Shown in pieces: positions 11,276-22,766 of a stretch of DNA of 64,000 nt. The notes beneath the pieces were generated by a model. It saw nothing but the letters and a program-made list of their open reading frames with translations, was not told the DNA's origin and searched no databases. Both the position numbers and the translations under genes were made by a program. Source of the stretch: Panax quinquefolius (taxonomy: Eukaryota; Streptophyta; Magnoliopsida; Apiales; Araliaceae); assembly GCA_020205615.1 (NCBI GenBank), contig CM035170.1, positions 13,678,980 to 13,742,979 on the forward strand, written 5' to 3'. Positions within the stretch are counted from its first letter, which is position 1; every line of letters starts with the position of its first letter.

Positions 11276-13954
11276 CCTTATGTAGGAGTACCTTAGTCTA
11301 TAACCTTAGAGAAAGAATGTGAAGATAATGAAAGAATAAACTCAAATAGAGTTTAAGTGATAAGAAATAATTTTTGAAAATTTATAAATAAAAGATTAAA
11401 ATATATATGAGTAGATTTAAGGAATAATCTTGAAAACATATACAAGACAAGAATTTGGAGTTACCTAACTCCAGTGATAAGATGTTAAGCGTTAATGAAT
11501 AGACGATGTCTACAAGATGAAGGTGATTAAATTAATAATAATAATAATGAACTCAAATAGAGTTTAATTGATGATATATTTAGAGAATGCTTATGAAACA
11601 AGTTAAGATAATATGTGTGGGTTCAATGAAGAACCTGAAGAATTAAAATTGAGTCGAATAATCATAAGACAACATAATTAAAGAGGAAGTAATGAGGATC
11701 GTGAAACCATAACGATCATAATATAAGAAAGAAATCATAAAGAAGATGATTGTAGAATAAGATCACGACGTGATCTGGTTAAGTTGTAAAATGATCGATG
11801 ATTTGTAATGAATGAATAGTTATAGCTTGATGCTATAAGAGAATGTATTATAAAATAGTACGAGGCAAACTCACGGGGAGTTATAAATGATGAGATACGG
11901 AAAATTTGTAGTGAGTAAAGAGCAAGTTATGAGCAAGATAGAGTTAGTTGGGATTTCAATTGAGAACTCATGTGATGGCTGAGTTTTACAAACCTTTGTA
12001 TGGGTGAGGGTTTTGTGATTGCACTCAATTTATCACATTGATAATCATTGGAATGTTGGTGTCACGCTATCAATGTATATGTGGTGAAAAGGTGATTCTT
12101 TTCTCATGTATATATTTGATAGTTAGAGACTATTAAGATTAGTAAGATATTATTAGGATTAAGTGCAAGTTCTTAAAACTCATACTTATGGTAAGTTGAT
12201 GACTCATAATCATATGTATGTTTTTGACCCCCTAAGCATATGGACAGTCCCTGATGGGTTCTTGGGCTACGTATTGCTAGGAAAAGTTCTTAAACCTCAT
12301 ATTATTATGGCAAGTTCCTGAATTTCCAAAGTGTGGTAAGTTTGATGAACTATACTGGGTATAGAAAATTTATGAGGTAAAAACTAAGAATTTTTGGTAT
12401 GGTGAGCATTGATGGTGCTAAAGATTAGTAGAATGATTAAGTAACGAAGTAGTGGTGTAAGGATTTAAGATGATGGAGGAAAATGGGATATTCTAAATCT
12501 TCTAGCTATGTTGGTTTTTTGATATTTATTGACTTCATGCTGATGTTTCACTTCTGTGTTTTTGAAAAATGTTGGAACAGATGATTGAATCAATGGGTTT
12601 TCAAAATTGTGCTATTGTTCTTGTGTCTATGCTAATTATTTTAGCTAGACAAAAATGATTTGAAATTATCAAAATGTAATTTTGTGATCATATGCATCGT
12701 TTGATATGGTGTGGAAATAATAATCGAGGGAGTCATCAATGCAATTAAACCTAGTGTTGGATGTGATCATAGGATCGTCATTCCACTATGTTATGATGTA
12801 GCGTGACTGAATCCTCAACATGCCATTAAGACGATACAATATCATGATATAAAAATGATTTTTGGTTTTCTCTAAACTTTGAAAAGATATGCTAATAAAG
12901 ATTTAAAAAAAGGGATTTTTGGTTTTCTTTAAGCTAAGAAAGGCATGCCAATTGAGTTGGTTAAGAATGTATGTATATATATCTCGATTGATGTCCAAGT
13001 TGTTGCTAGAAGTCTATGCTATTTGATTCAGCTAGACAAATATTGAAAAATATTTATGAAATTCGAGCGTTCTTTGTCAAACTATACCAAACCAAATTGT
13101 TTTGGTGTGCGGATTCATATGTTAAGAAGATGAGGTGAACAAATCTAAAAAAGGGGACATGTTATCGGAGACAATGGTTCCGAAAGTAACGCATATAGTC
13201 ATTACGATGTTAAGACGTAATACGTTGTGCACGACATAGGGGTACGATAGGCTGATCACCTAGAGTACTTGCAGAGAGTGTTTTCAGTTTGTGTGATTGC
13301 TAAACATTCTGTTAAAGATGGTTTACAGTGGTGATGCACTATTAAACCCGGAGAAGAGTTCAAGGTCTTATGACCCCTCGGCATGATTTGAAATCTTTTA
13401 AATTCCTGAGTTATTCATAGCGCTTCCCAATTTTTGGGCAATTGTGAAAGATTCTTATTATTCTAATATGTGAAAGTGGAAAGGAAGATATTCTTTATAA
13501 GGAAGAATACGATGATGTTAGAAAGATATTTAAAGAAAAAATTTGGTTGTAGAACCTAATGAATAAGTATAGATTAACATAAAATCTATTTTGATAAATG
13601 GAATGAACGAATATTAGTAAGACAAAATTTCGAGGATGAAATTCTTAGAAGAAGGGGTGAATGTAATTTCCCGAGAGTTTGAGAATCTAGTACATGATAA
13701 TGATCCTTAGAGAAAGGTAATGAACGTGTTAAAGAATATGTAATACTCAAATATAATTGAGTCTAAGTAAATGTTATGAAATAAAACTTATAAGAATTTA
13801 TTGAGAAAATGGTTGGAGTGCTAATAAATAAAACGTATATTAAGGTAATGCGTTGAGGTATTCGATGATAAAATTTTGAAAAGAGATTTGGTAAAAATCG
13901 AGTAAGGGAGGTTTCATTGATTCTGAGGACGGAATCCTTATAAGGGGGGAAGGA
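11276..13954 (+). mobile_element. Element Y internal region, no intact coding
   Basis: About 2.7 kb of AT-rich sequence has no reading frame over 60 codons on either strand. I cannot recognise gag, RT or integrase motifs. Two pol-tail signatures survive near the 3' end. At 13629-13661, TTCGAGGATGAAATTCTTA is followed by a purine tract and TGTAATTTCCCG. At 13932-13954, GAGGACGGAATCCTT is followed by a G-rich tract and TGTGACAACTCG. Y is therefore a non-autonomous or deeply decayed gypsy relative. Which of the two tracts borders the 3' LTR is not certain. Confidence 0.6.
13938..13954 (+). promoter_or_regulatory. Element Y polypurine tract (preferred)
   Basis: A run AAGGGGGGAAGGA directly precedes TGTGACAACTCG. 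Polypurine tracts prime plus-strand DNA synthesis and abut the 3' LTR. The competing site is 13648-13661. Confidence 0.55.
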
Positions 13955-16198
13955 TGTGACAACTCGAATTTTTATAAGTTATTAAAATAAGAATTTAATA
14001 ATTAAAAATCTTATTATGAGATGTATATATTTTGAATTATGAGTTTTGGTGAGAAGAAATTAAATTTATATGAGATTTAATAGTTGATTAAACTATTAAA
14101 GAAAGTGAAGAAAATTAGTTATGAAAAAAGAATATGGTGGCAAAAGAAATTAACTCAATAATATTAGTTAATTAAGATGAAAATTATATTATGGAATAAT
14201 ATAATTTAATTGGTATGTCTTGTTGGGAATGGAATTATTATGAATTAAATCTCATAAATAAAGTGAGAGTAATTCATTTAATTTTAAAAAATGAATTAAT
14301 GTAAATATAATTGTTTTAATAAAATGGGAAGGTAATATATTACATGTAAGAGTAATGTGTTTATATAATGGCTTAATATATTATATTTAGCCAATTAAAT
14401 TTAAATGGAGTATGAGAATGAGAAAAACCAATATAATTTTAAATAAATATTGGTGTTAGGATTAATGAATTAAATAAATATCTAAATTTTTATCAAAAGT
14501 ATAGATTAAATAAATTGTCTTGGGATAATTTATGAAGGAAATAAATTGTATCATTATACATAAGAATTGTATAATTTATTAGAATAATTAGTTGAATAAA
14601 TATTAATAATTTTAATGGAAATGTTTAGTTGATTAGAAGTGTTTTACTTATGAATGTAATTCCATAAGTCATATGGGTAAATAGATGGGAAGACTGTTGG
14701 CTGAGTGATTTAGCAATAAAAATAATAATGAAGTATGACACTTAGAGAAAAGAAGATATAATAAGGAAATTATAAAAATAATAAATTTGAAGAGGATAAT
14801 TGGGTTCTAGCCAAATATGGCCTTGAGACCCTTGGTTTTTGCAACTGGTGAGACTTTGGGTTTTAGTAATATGCTGGGAAATAAAACTTACGCTTATGTT
14901 TCACAAGGCTAAGTTAGAGAGAAATTAAGGGAGAGAACTTTTTAAGAAAGGTCAGAGTAAAGAGGAGTTCTGTGATTCAAGGAAAAGGGAGAAGATTAAC
15001 TAAGTTTTCTACATCATCTAGATATATTTTAAAGAAGAAATCAAAGGTAATTGTGTAAATATAAAGTTTTTGGTTTATTTCTTATTAAACTTCACTGTAA
15101 ATGGAGTTTGGTGGATGATTTCTTAAGAAAATTGATTATATATGTTTTTTGGTGTTGTAATTTGTTATATATCATCTAAGAATGATTTTGGAGTAATCAA
15201 ATTCATGAAATTATGCTAAAGATTAAGAACTTGTGTTCTTAATGAAATATATATGTTATGGTTTAATTGGAGTCAAAAATTGAGGGTTAGTTCATAGATA
15301 GACTATGAAATTGATAATAGATGTTGTTAGTATGTTGAAAAATAAAAACAACGAAATTTAAAAGGATTGATTTGGTTAGGAATCGAATCTGTGGTGAATG
15401 ATTATGCAAAACATGTTAAAACATGTAAAACTAATATGAACATGAGTTTTGGGTCAAGATTTAGGTTGGTTAATGGTTCTATAAATTGGTTATTCTTTGG
15501 TCTATTGTAGTTCTATGAATTACGAATCCATATAATAAAAAACGGACTAATTTGGATGTGTATAACTAAAGTTATGAAGATTAGAAGGACAAAAAGTTCA
15601 AAAATTGCGAAAATAGTAAACTACAAATTTTGGCTCTGTTAACGGGCGTAGCTTCATTGTGCCCTAAGTCTTTTAGGGCATAATCGCCTTCTTAAGCGCA
15701 ATTATTGCTTCCAAGGCTTAATTGGTATGACTTCCCTCTTGGTGTGTCCGGTGTGACTGTTTTGACTTCCTATAGTAAAATAGTCATAACGTTTTTATAA
15801 GAACTCTGATTGAGGCGATTCAAGATGATTCGGAACGAGGAAGAATGGAGCTAAAACATTTGTTCTTAAAGTTTTTCAATTTGAGGTCGGGAACAAGGGT
15901 CAAAATGGCTATCGTTGGGACTGATGTGTATTCAGAGGCAATCGGAGGGCGTCGGGCATGCACATATGCAAGTGTAGTGCTTCTAACGATAAAAGATGTT
16001 GTTCTAAGTTATAAAATATGAATATTAAAAAGTATAATGATGCATAAATTAATAAATGATGTATTAGATAAGTTGTATAAGCATACTAAACATACACAAG
16101 AGAGACAAATCAAGCGTGTGACGAATGAACGCCAAATCGACATGACAAGTGTTAATGAACATAAAAAGTGTTTCAATTCAATTGAAATGAACATTATA
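13955..16198 (+). mobile_element. Element Y 3' LTR, first segment
   Basis: It begins TGTGACAACTCG after a polypurine tract and runs to 16198, where N2 inserted. The last 230 bp match 9825-10055 of the 5' LTR. No coding capacity is visible. The sequence is AT-rich with a more GC-rich patch near 15640-15780. If the real LTR start is 13662, the LTR is about 290 bp longer. Confidence 0.65.
16194..16198. repeat. Target duplication TTATA of N2, left copy
   Basis: TTATA precedes the N2 LTR start and recurs at 24650-24654. The uninterrupted site is visible in the other Y LTR copy at 10048-10056 (ATTATAAGT), confirming the insertion. Confidence 0.95.
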
Positions 16199-16782
16199 TG
16201 TGAGACCCCAGATTTTATGAATACATATTTAATTTTCTCGAAATAATTTTTTATTTTTTTTATATTATGGAGTGGATTTGATATAATGTTATAGTTGTAT
16301 TGATTAAAAATGAATTTTGATAGTTCCATTGTGTTGGGATTATTAGTGTTAGTGGAAATCGACATCTATTCCGATGATAATTGATGTCTAGGGGTTATAT
16401 TGATAAATCAGGAAATTTATCAGATAAATGAGCAATTAATTACTACTAATTCACATGCTTATATAACTATTTGTTCACATGTGTGTACTATTGAATCACA
16501 TTATTTACTATTAGGGGAGTTGGTGCAGGATTGATAATACTTGCATGACTAAATTAAAAATGGAGGTATAGATGGAGGTACTATACTGTAATTCGTATTT
16601 TTCACATGATTATACTATTGATTCACATGATTGAACTATTGATTCACATTATTTACTATTAGGGGAGGTGGTGCAAGTTTGATAATACTTGCAAGACTAA
16701 ATTAAAAATAAAGGAAAAGTTGGAGGTATTGTACTTTAATATTCTGAGCCCTAAAACGTGCAATTATCGAAACTAAATTTTC

Positions 16783-16792
16783 CTATAAATAG
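16783..16792 (+). promoter_or_regulatory. TATA box of N2 5' LTR
   Basis: CTATAAATAG followed by AAGCTCATTCTTCC. The same block occurs at the same place in N2's 3' LTR (21183) and, mutated, in the P3 LTR (near 34951). LTR promoters of this type drive genomic RNA synthesis by RNA polymerase II. Confidence 0.75.
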
Positions 16793-16999
16793 AAGCTCAT
16801 TCTTCCTTCATTTCTCACCAATTCACAAAAGCTTTAGAGCCATTATTATAGAGAGAAATCTATAGAGAGAAAGAAGAAGAGAAGTCTGCTCCCTCACTAT
16901 TCTAGTATCCAGTCTTCTTTTGAGGTAGGGAATATTATTTGTTGTACTCGTAAGGAGTATTATTTCTTTCTTATCCATGAAGAGAACTTCTGTTATTCC

Positions 17000-17415
17000 A
17001 TTCTTTATTATTCTATTGGAATAACATGTATACGCGGGCTACCCTATACTTGGTGAAATTCTTCCATTATTCCATTCTTTATCATTCTGCTGGAACATCC
17101 TCAGATGTATGCACGCTTACCGGACCGGTTCCCCATTATTTATCATTCTGTTGGAACATCCTCGCATGCATGCGTTTACTACGGGACCGGTTCTCATCTT
17201 TATTATTCTCGTTAAAATATCCTCGTCTGCATGCGTTTTACGCCGGACCTAGTTTCGCCTTTACTATTCTCGCCAAGATATCCCGTATCAGACGCTTACG
17301 CCGGACCTAGTTCCATTATTTATTATTCTGCTGAGAATAACACATCAGCATACAAATCGCATCGCATGGTGAATCCTCCTGTTATTCCATTCTTTATTAT
17401 TCTGTTGGAATAACC
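17000..17415 (+). repeat. Hairpin minisatellite in N2 5' LTR leader
   Basis: About six to seven units of 55-65 bp contain (G)TTATTCCATTCTTTATTATTCTGTTGGAATAAC or variants; the 5' arm GTTATTCCA pairs with the 3' arm TGGAATAAC. Between hairpins are GCATGCG-like segments. Several inner units are divergent, with CTCG in place of CTG. Confidence 0.8.
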
Positions 17416-18369
17416 TGTCTATGTGGATTACCACATGCATGGTGAATGATCCTATGTATTCATTCCTTATTAAATTGTGGAAATGATCTGTATACATGAT
17501 GTCCTCATATGTTTTGAGTATTAGTAAGTGTTATGATGAGTTATGTTAGTTATTATGTGAAAACATGAAAGTTTCTTAGAAATCACAAAGGGTTGAAAAT
17601 TAGACTTTTGTGAAAATAGAACATGAAATTCAATTGATCATATCTCCTATTATTTTTTGAATTTTTGAGTGTGGTCAAGTTCCAGAGTTAGATCTATGAG
17701 TCTTGTAGCATCTCCAAGTGGAATCACTGTAAAAGGTGTTGTAGATTTTCGTGTGGACTAATTTTAGCAAAGGAGTCAAAAGCTGCAAAAGAGAAAAATG
17801 CTACTGCCCAGAAATTTAAAAGGGCTGTTTTGGCCACTTAATTTGTGAGAACAATTCTGGCCTTTTGGGACATGGAAGTATATGGTATAAAGAACATCCT
17901 GTCCAAAAATGAGCTCATTCCAACTTAAAATGAGCAAGTTATGACCATTTCAATATTTAGGTTTTTTCGACGAAAAACGCTATAACCAAAGTTCTATAAC
18001 TCCGATGACCATGAAATTTAAACTGGAAGCTCACGTTAACATGTATAAGATCTTGCCAAGATTTGGGAATTTTTGGAGTTAAACTTAAGGTAGCTAATTT
18101 CTTAAGGAATTAATTAGAAATTAATTTTTGAAAAATAGTAAATGAATTTTAAAAATTTTGAGAAAAATATATGTTCAATATGGGACTATATTATGCTTAA
18201 TCCCAGAAAAGAATAATTTTTGGGACTGATTTGGTATTTTTTTTATGAAAATAATCTAGTTACGAGTAAATGAGACGTTATTAGTTCTTGGTTAAATTAA
18301 TTCTTGAACTTGTTTTAGTAAATTCTTATATCATTGTTATCATCCTCATATTTATATTTTGTTGAAATT

Positions 18370-19081
18370 CATCTGTGGCCTGTAGTGCATAGATGGACTT
18401 GGTATGATTATGACCAGGGATTATTCAGTATAATCATGACCGTAATGTTACAAATGACGTAGTAAAAGTCCTCATTGGCCCGTAGTGCATTGATGGACGC
18501 TTTTGGTATGATTATGGCAATGGATTCTCTTGACCCAGGGTGCAAAGATGAATTATTTTATAGCATGATCGGACCGTTGATAAAAACATGATTATCTTTG
18601 GCCGTAGTAGTGCATGGATAATTTGTGGTTGTGATACTAATAAAAAGTCCTCATTGGCCGTAGTGCATTGATGGACGCTTTTTGGTATGATTATGGCTAT
18701 GGATTCTCTTGCCAAGGGTGCAAAGATGAATTGTTTTATGGCATGATCGATAGTTGATGAAAACACGATTAACTTTGGCCCGTAGTGCATGGATAATTCG
18801 TGGTCGTGATACTAAAGAATATCCTCGGCCGTAGAAAGCGTGGATGATTTGATGATGTGGATTAATTATCGAGTGAGTCTCAAAGAATGAAATATTAAGT
18901 CGTGGATGTGATAATAATGCATATCCTGGTCAGTAGTGTATGGATAATTCATGGATGTGATATTAACGAATATCATCGGGTAGTAGTGTGGGGTAATTCG
19001 ATGATGTGGATTATTTGTTAAGTCGAGTCTCAAAGATTATTGGTTTTATGATTGTATATCTTTGGCCTGTAGTGCAAAGAT
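18370..19081 (+). repeat. GGCC-loop hairpin array in N2 5' LTR
   Basis: Eight or more copies carry a near-constant GGCC(C/T)GTAGTGCA core, each flanked by arms that mostly pair. At 18370-18395 the arms are CATCTGTG and CATAGATG. Near 18590-18623 they are ATTATC and GATAAT. At 19058-19081 they are ATCTTTG and CAAAGAT (perfect). The array is downstream of the TATA box, so it would be in RNA. Confidence 0.85.
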
Positions 19082-19618
19082 GAATTTATTAGTATAATTA
19101 TGAGCAGGAATTGTGATTTGGTATAACCATAATTTGTGATGTTTCAGGAGAAGATAGGTGATGAGAATTATCTTCGTCCTGGGTGCGAAAAGGGAATTCA
19201 GAATCACAATTATAATTATGAGTTATTCATATGATTGTGGATAGGAATTGTTGATTGATGTTACAGGGATAAAACATTATTGGTGGACTTTTAACATGGA
19301 GAAGATAATAGACCTGATGGTCTATTTGACTCTTCTAATGGATTTCTCGTTCCGCTGCAACTATGGTTGAAAAGTTTTATCATCTACCATATGTTCTAAA
19401 TCTCTGATTTATTATTGATGAAAGCTATTGATAATTTAACTATCTTTAGTTATGATATTCTTTACTGGGCTAGTTGTGCTCACCCTTTCTGCTTCACAAT
19501 TCCTTTCAAGTAATAAGAGTGTTCTTTGTAAGAGTGTTTACGGATTGAGCGGGGATAACGAGAGAATAGAATGTGGTCTCTAGTCATGGAGGTTCTCCTA
19601 AAACAAAGATAGAAAAGT

Positions 19619-20068
19619 GTGTTATATTCTATACATCATTTAGTAGTTATATTTGGTGAATCAAATAGGGTGAGGCGAACCCAACTTTGGAAGGGTGTTT
19701 TGCCACTATCACACAAGATGTCTAATGACATACAACCTCGTGTTATCATAAGATGTGGGTTATGCGATCTACTTGCTGAGTATATCTACGGGCACTACCT
19801 ATATGATCTTGGAGTTTATTTGAAATATAATATTTACTTGGAGACAGTGGAGATAGTTATATGTCAAGAGAAGACTCATCATTGGAAAGAATATGATAAT
19901 AATCTTCTTATTTTTCTTTGGGGTCTATTGGGTCAACCAAGGATAATTCTGTGGCCATATGATATCTATTATAACCTAGACGCATGGCCTCCCATTTACG
20001 AAGGTTTCCTTGAGCTCTTCCCAAAGATTTTAATTTCTAAAATAGTCTTTGACTATACATTTATGTAA
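19619..20068 (+). CDS. LTR-borne reading frame, N2 5' LTR (149 codons, unassigned)
   Basis: This frame lies within the last 650 bp of the 5' LTR, in element orientation. It starts MLYSIHHLVV and ends DYTFM. The same frame is open over its full length in the 3' LTR (24018-24467) and from SNDIQPR onward in N1 (3150-3518). Visible blocks are RRTQLWKGVLP, SNDIQPRVIIR, YLYDLGVYLKYN, CQEKTHHWKEYD, FLWGLLGQPRIILWPYD and NLDAWPPIYEGFL. There is no obvious signal peptide, zinc finger or catalytic motif. It could be a captured host fragment carried as LTR cargo, an element-specific accessory protein, or chance. Whether it is translated is unknown. Confidence 0.45.
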   Translation: MLYSIHHLVVIFGESNRVRRTQLWKGVLPLSHKMSNDIQPRVIIRCGLCDLLAEYIYGHYLYDLGVYLKYNIYLETVEIVICQEKTHHWKEYDNNLLIFLWGLLGQPRIILWPYDIYYNLDAWPPIYEGFLELFPKILISKIVFDYTFM

Positions 20069-20260
20069 AGTACCATTGTAAGGTTGTGGTCGAGGCACCA
20101 TGAGAGTTACATAAATTTGTATTAAAACTCATAGTTAACTGTGGTCGTATTCTATACGATAGCTCAACAGTTGTATAAATGAAGTTGTATCTGAATTTTA
20201 TACTATGTATCTTGCGACTCAGAATGGGTGATGTATACCTAATTTTGGGGGCGTCACATT

Positions 20261-20272
20261 TGGTATCAGAGC
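20261..20272 (+). promoter_or_regulatory. N2 primer-binding site
   Basis: TGGTATCAGAGC lies two bases after the 5' LTR and is complementary to the 3' end of plant initiator tRNA-Met. It is a perfect match to the commonest plant LTR-retrotransposon site. Confidence 0.95.
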
Positions 20273-20584
20273 TTAGGGATATGGTCTCTGGCAGAGATAT
20301 GAGTCTAGAACTAGGAGGGGAGAGACGAGTAATAAACTTCGCTAGTGTGTGACTTACCTAAGCCAAAAAAAATTTTACTTGATAAATTGACAATTTGTGA
20401 TATGTCAATTGACCTTTGTTTTGAAGATATATTCTAGAATGATATCTGAAATACAGAAGATGAGCAATGAGAAAATCATGATACAGAGAAAATAACCGGG
20501 AAGGTACAATCCAAAAAGAAAGCAAGGTATTCTCATCTCTTCGAATACCAAGTACGTACGTAAATTTCGGGGGCGAAATTCCAT

Positions 20585-20596
20585 AAGGAAGGGAGA
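20585..20596 (+). promoter_or_regulatory. N2 polypurine tract
   Basis: AAGGAAGGGAGA ends one base before the 3' LTR start (TGTGAGACCCC at 20598). It primes plus-strand DNA synthesis. Confidence 0.9.
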
Positions 20597-21399
20597 TTGT
20601 GAGACCCCAGATTTTATGAATATATATTTAATTTTCTCGAAATAAATTTTTATTTTTTTTATATTATGGAGTGGATTTGATATAATGTTATAGTTGTGTT
20701 GATTAAAAATGAATTTTGATAGTTCCATTGTGTTGGGATTATTAGTGTTAGTGGAAATCGACATCTATTCCGATGATAATTGATGTCTAGGGGTTATATT
20801 GATAAATCGGGAAATTTATCGGATAAATGAGCAATTAATTACTACTAATTCACATGCTTATATAACTATTTGTTCACATGTGTGTACTATTGAATCACAT
20901 TATTTACTATTAGGGGAGTTGGTGCAAGATTGATAATACTTGCATGACTAAGTTAAAAATGGAGGTATAGATGGAGGTACTATACTGTAATTCATATTTT
21001 TCACATGATTATACTATTGATTCACATGATTGAACTATTGATTCACATTATTTACTATTAGGGGAGGTGGTGCAAGTTTGATAATACTTGCAAGACTAAA
21101 TTAAAAATAAAGAAAAAGTTGGAGGTATTGTACTGTAATATTTTTGAGCCCTAAAACGTGCAATTATCGAAACTATATTTTCCTATAAATAGAAGCTCAT
21201 TCTTCCTTCATTTCTCACCAATTCAAAAAAGCTTTAGAACCATTATTATAGAGAGAAATCTATAGAGAGAAAGAAGAAGAGAAGTCTGCTCCCTCACTAT
21301 TCTAGTATCCAATCTTCTTTTGAGGTAGGGAATATTATTTGTTGTACTCGTAGGGAGTATTATTTCTTTCTTATCCATGAAGAGAACTTCTATTATTTC

Positions 21400-21830
21400 A
21401 TTCTTTATTATTCTATTGGAATAACATGTATACGCGGGCTACCATATACTTGGTGAAATTCTTCTGTTATTCCATTCTTTATCATTCTGTTGGAACATCC
21501 TGTCTGTGCATTTACGCCGGACATGGTTTCATTATTTATCATTCTGTTAGAACATCCTGCTCGCATATGTTTCTACGCCGGACCGGTTCCGCTTTTTTAT
21601 TATTCTGCTGGAATATCCTCGTGCATGCGTTTTTACGGACCGGTTTCGCTCTTTACTATTCTCGCTTTAATATCCTCGCTCACGTGCATTTACGCCTTTA
21701 ACCTAGTTCCATTATTTATTATTCTCGCTGAGAATAACCTGTCTCAGCGGTAGCCTATCGCATTTATGGTGAATCCTCCGTTATTCCATTCTTTATTATT
21801 CTATTGGAATAACTCGTTTATGTGGATTAC
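21400..21830 (+). repeat. Hairpin minisatellite in N2 3' LTR leader
   Basis: Partner array of 17000-17415. Outer units keep TTATTCCA...TGGAATAAC, and inner units are more divergent, with GGTTCC arms facing GGAAC or GGAAT arms. Confidence 0.75.
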
Positions 21831-22766
21831 CATATGCATGGTGAATGATCCTGTGTATTCATTCCTTATTAAATTGTGGAAATGATCTGTATACATGATG
21901 TCCTCATATGTTTTGAGTATTAGTAAGTGTTATGATGAGTTATGTTAGTTATTATGTGAAAACATGAAAGTTTCTTCGAAATCACAAAGGGTTGAAAATC
22001 AGATTTTTTGTGAAAATGGAACATGAAATTCAATTGATCATATCTCCTATTATATTTTGAATTTTTTAGTGTGGTCAGGTTCCAGAGTTAGATCTATGAG
22101 TCTTGTAGCATCTCCAAGTGGAATCACTATAAAAGGTGTTGTAGATTTTCGTGTGGACTGATTTTAGCAAAGGAGTCAAAAGCTGCAAAAGAGAAAAATG
22201 CTACTGTCCAAAAATTTAAAAGGGCTGTTTCGGTCACTTAATTTGTGAAAAAAATTCTGGCCTTTTGGGACATGGAAGTATATGGTATTAAGAACATCCG
22301 GTCCAAAAATGAGCTCATTCCGACTTAAAATGACTAAGTTATGACCATTTCAATATTTAGGTTTTTCCGACGAAAAATGCTATAACCGAAGTTCTATAAC
22401 TCCGATGACCATGAAATTTAAACTGGAAGCTCACGTAAACATGTATAAGATCTTGCTAAGATTTGGGAATTTTTGGAGTTAAACTTAAGGTAGCTAATTT
22501 CTTAAGGAATTAATTAGAAATTAATTTTTGAAAAATAGTAAATGAATTTTAAAAATTTCGAGAAAAATATATGTTCAATATGGGACTATATTATGCTTAA
22601 TCCCAGAAAAGAATAATTTTTGGGACTGATTTGGTATTTTTTATGAAAATAATCTACTTACAAGTAAATGAGACGTTATTAGTTCTTGGTAAATTAATTC
22701 TGGAACTTGTTTTATTGAATTCTTATATCATTGTCATCATCCTCATATTTATATTTTGTTGAAAGT

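Larger units (their letters stand above)
16199..20258 (+). mobile_element. N2 5' LTR (4060 bp)
   Basis: It starts TGTGAGACCCC and ends GGGGGCGTCACA. A TATA motif CTATAAATAG lies at 16783-16792, so about 580 bp are U3 and about 3.4 kb would be transcribed leader. The leader holds, in order: hairpin minisatellite units (17000-17415); an AT-rich stretch with no feature I can name (17420-18360); an array of GGCC-loop hairpins (18370-19081); and an unassigned reading frame (19619-20068). The extra segment of about 550 bp with that frame is absent from the P1, P3, P4 and M2 LTRs. Confidence 0.93.
20259..20597 (+). mobile_element. N2 internal region (339 bp, non-autonomous)
   Basis: It contains the primer-binding site TGGTATCAGAGC (20261-20272), the shared leader block with GAACTAGGAGGGGAGAGACG, then a remnant of the last 25 or so codons of pol (about 20510-20586, matching the end of the chromodomain tail), and a polypurine tract at 20585-20596. 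Gag and nearly all of pol are gone. N1 has the same interior with the same join, so the deletion was fixed before both copies transposed. Confidence 0.92.

Noticed and set aside
11276..13954. Possible host gene in the ORF-poor 2.7-kb Y interior
   Set aside because: No long exon-like frames, no recognisable domain and clear LTR-element boundaries on both sides.
16009..16365. 118-codon minus-strand frame spanning the Y/N2 border
   Set aside because: It crosses an insertion junction and consists of AT-rich non-coding LTR sequence, so it cannot be an old gene.
20261..20272. tRNA-Met-like sequence as a tRNA gene
   Set aside because: Only the 12-base primer-binding complement is present at each site; there is no cloverleaf.
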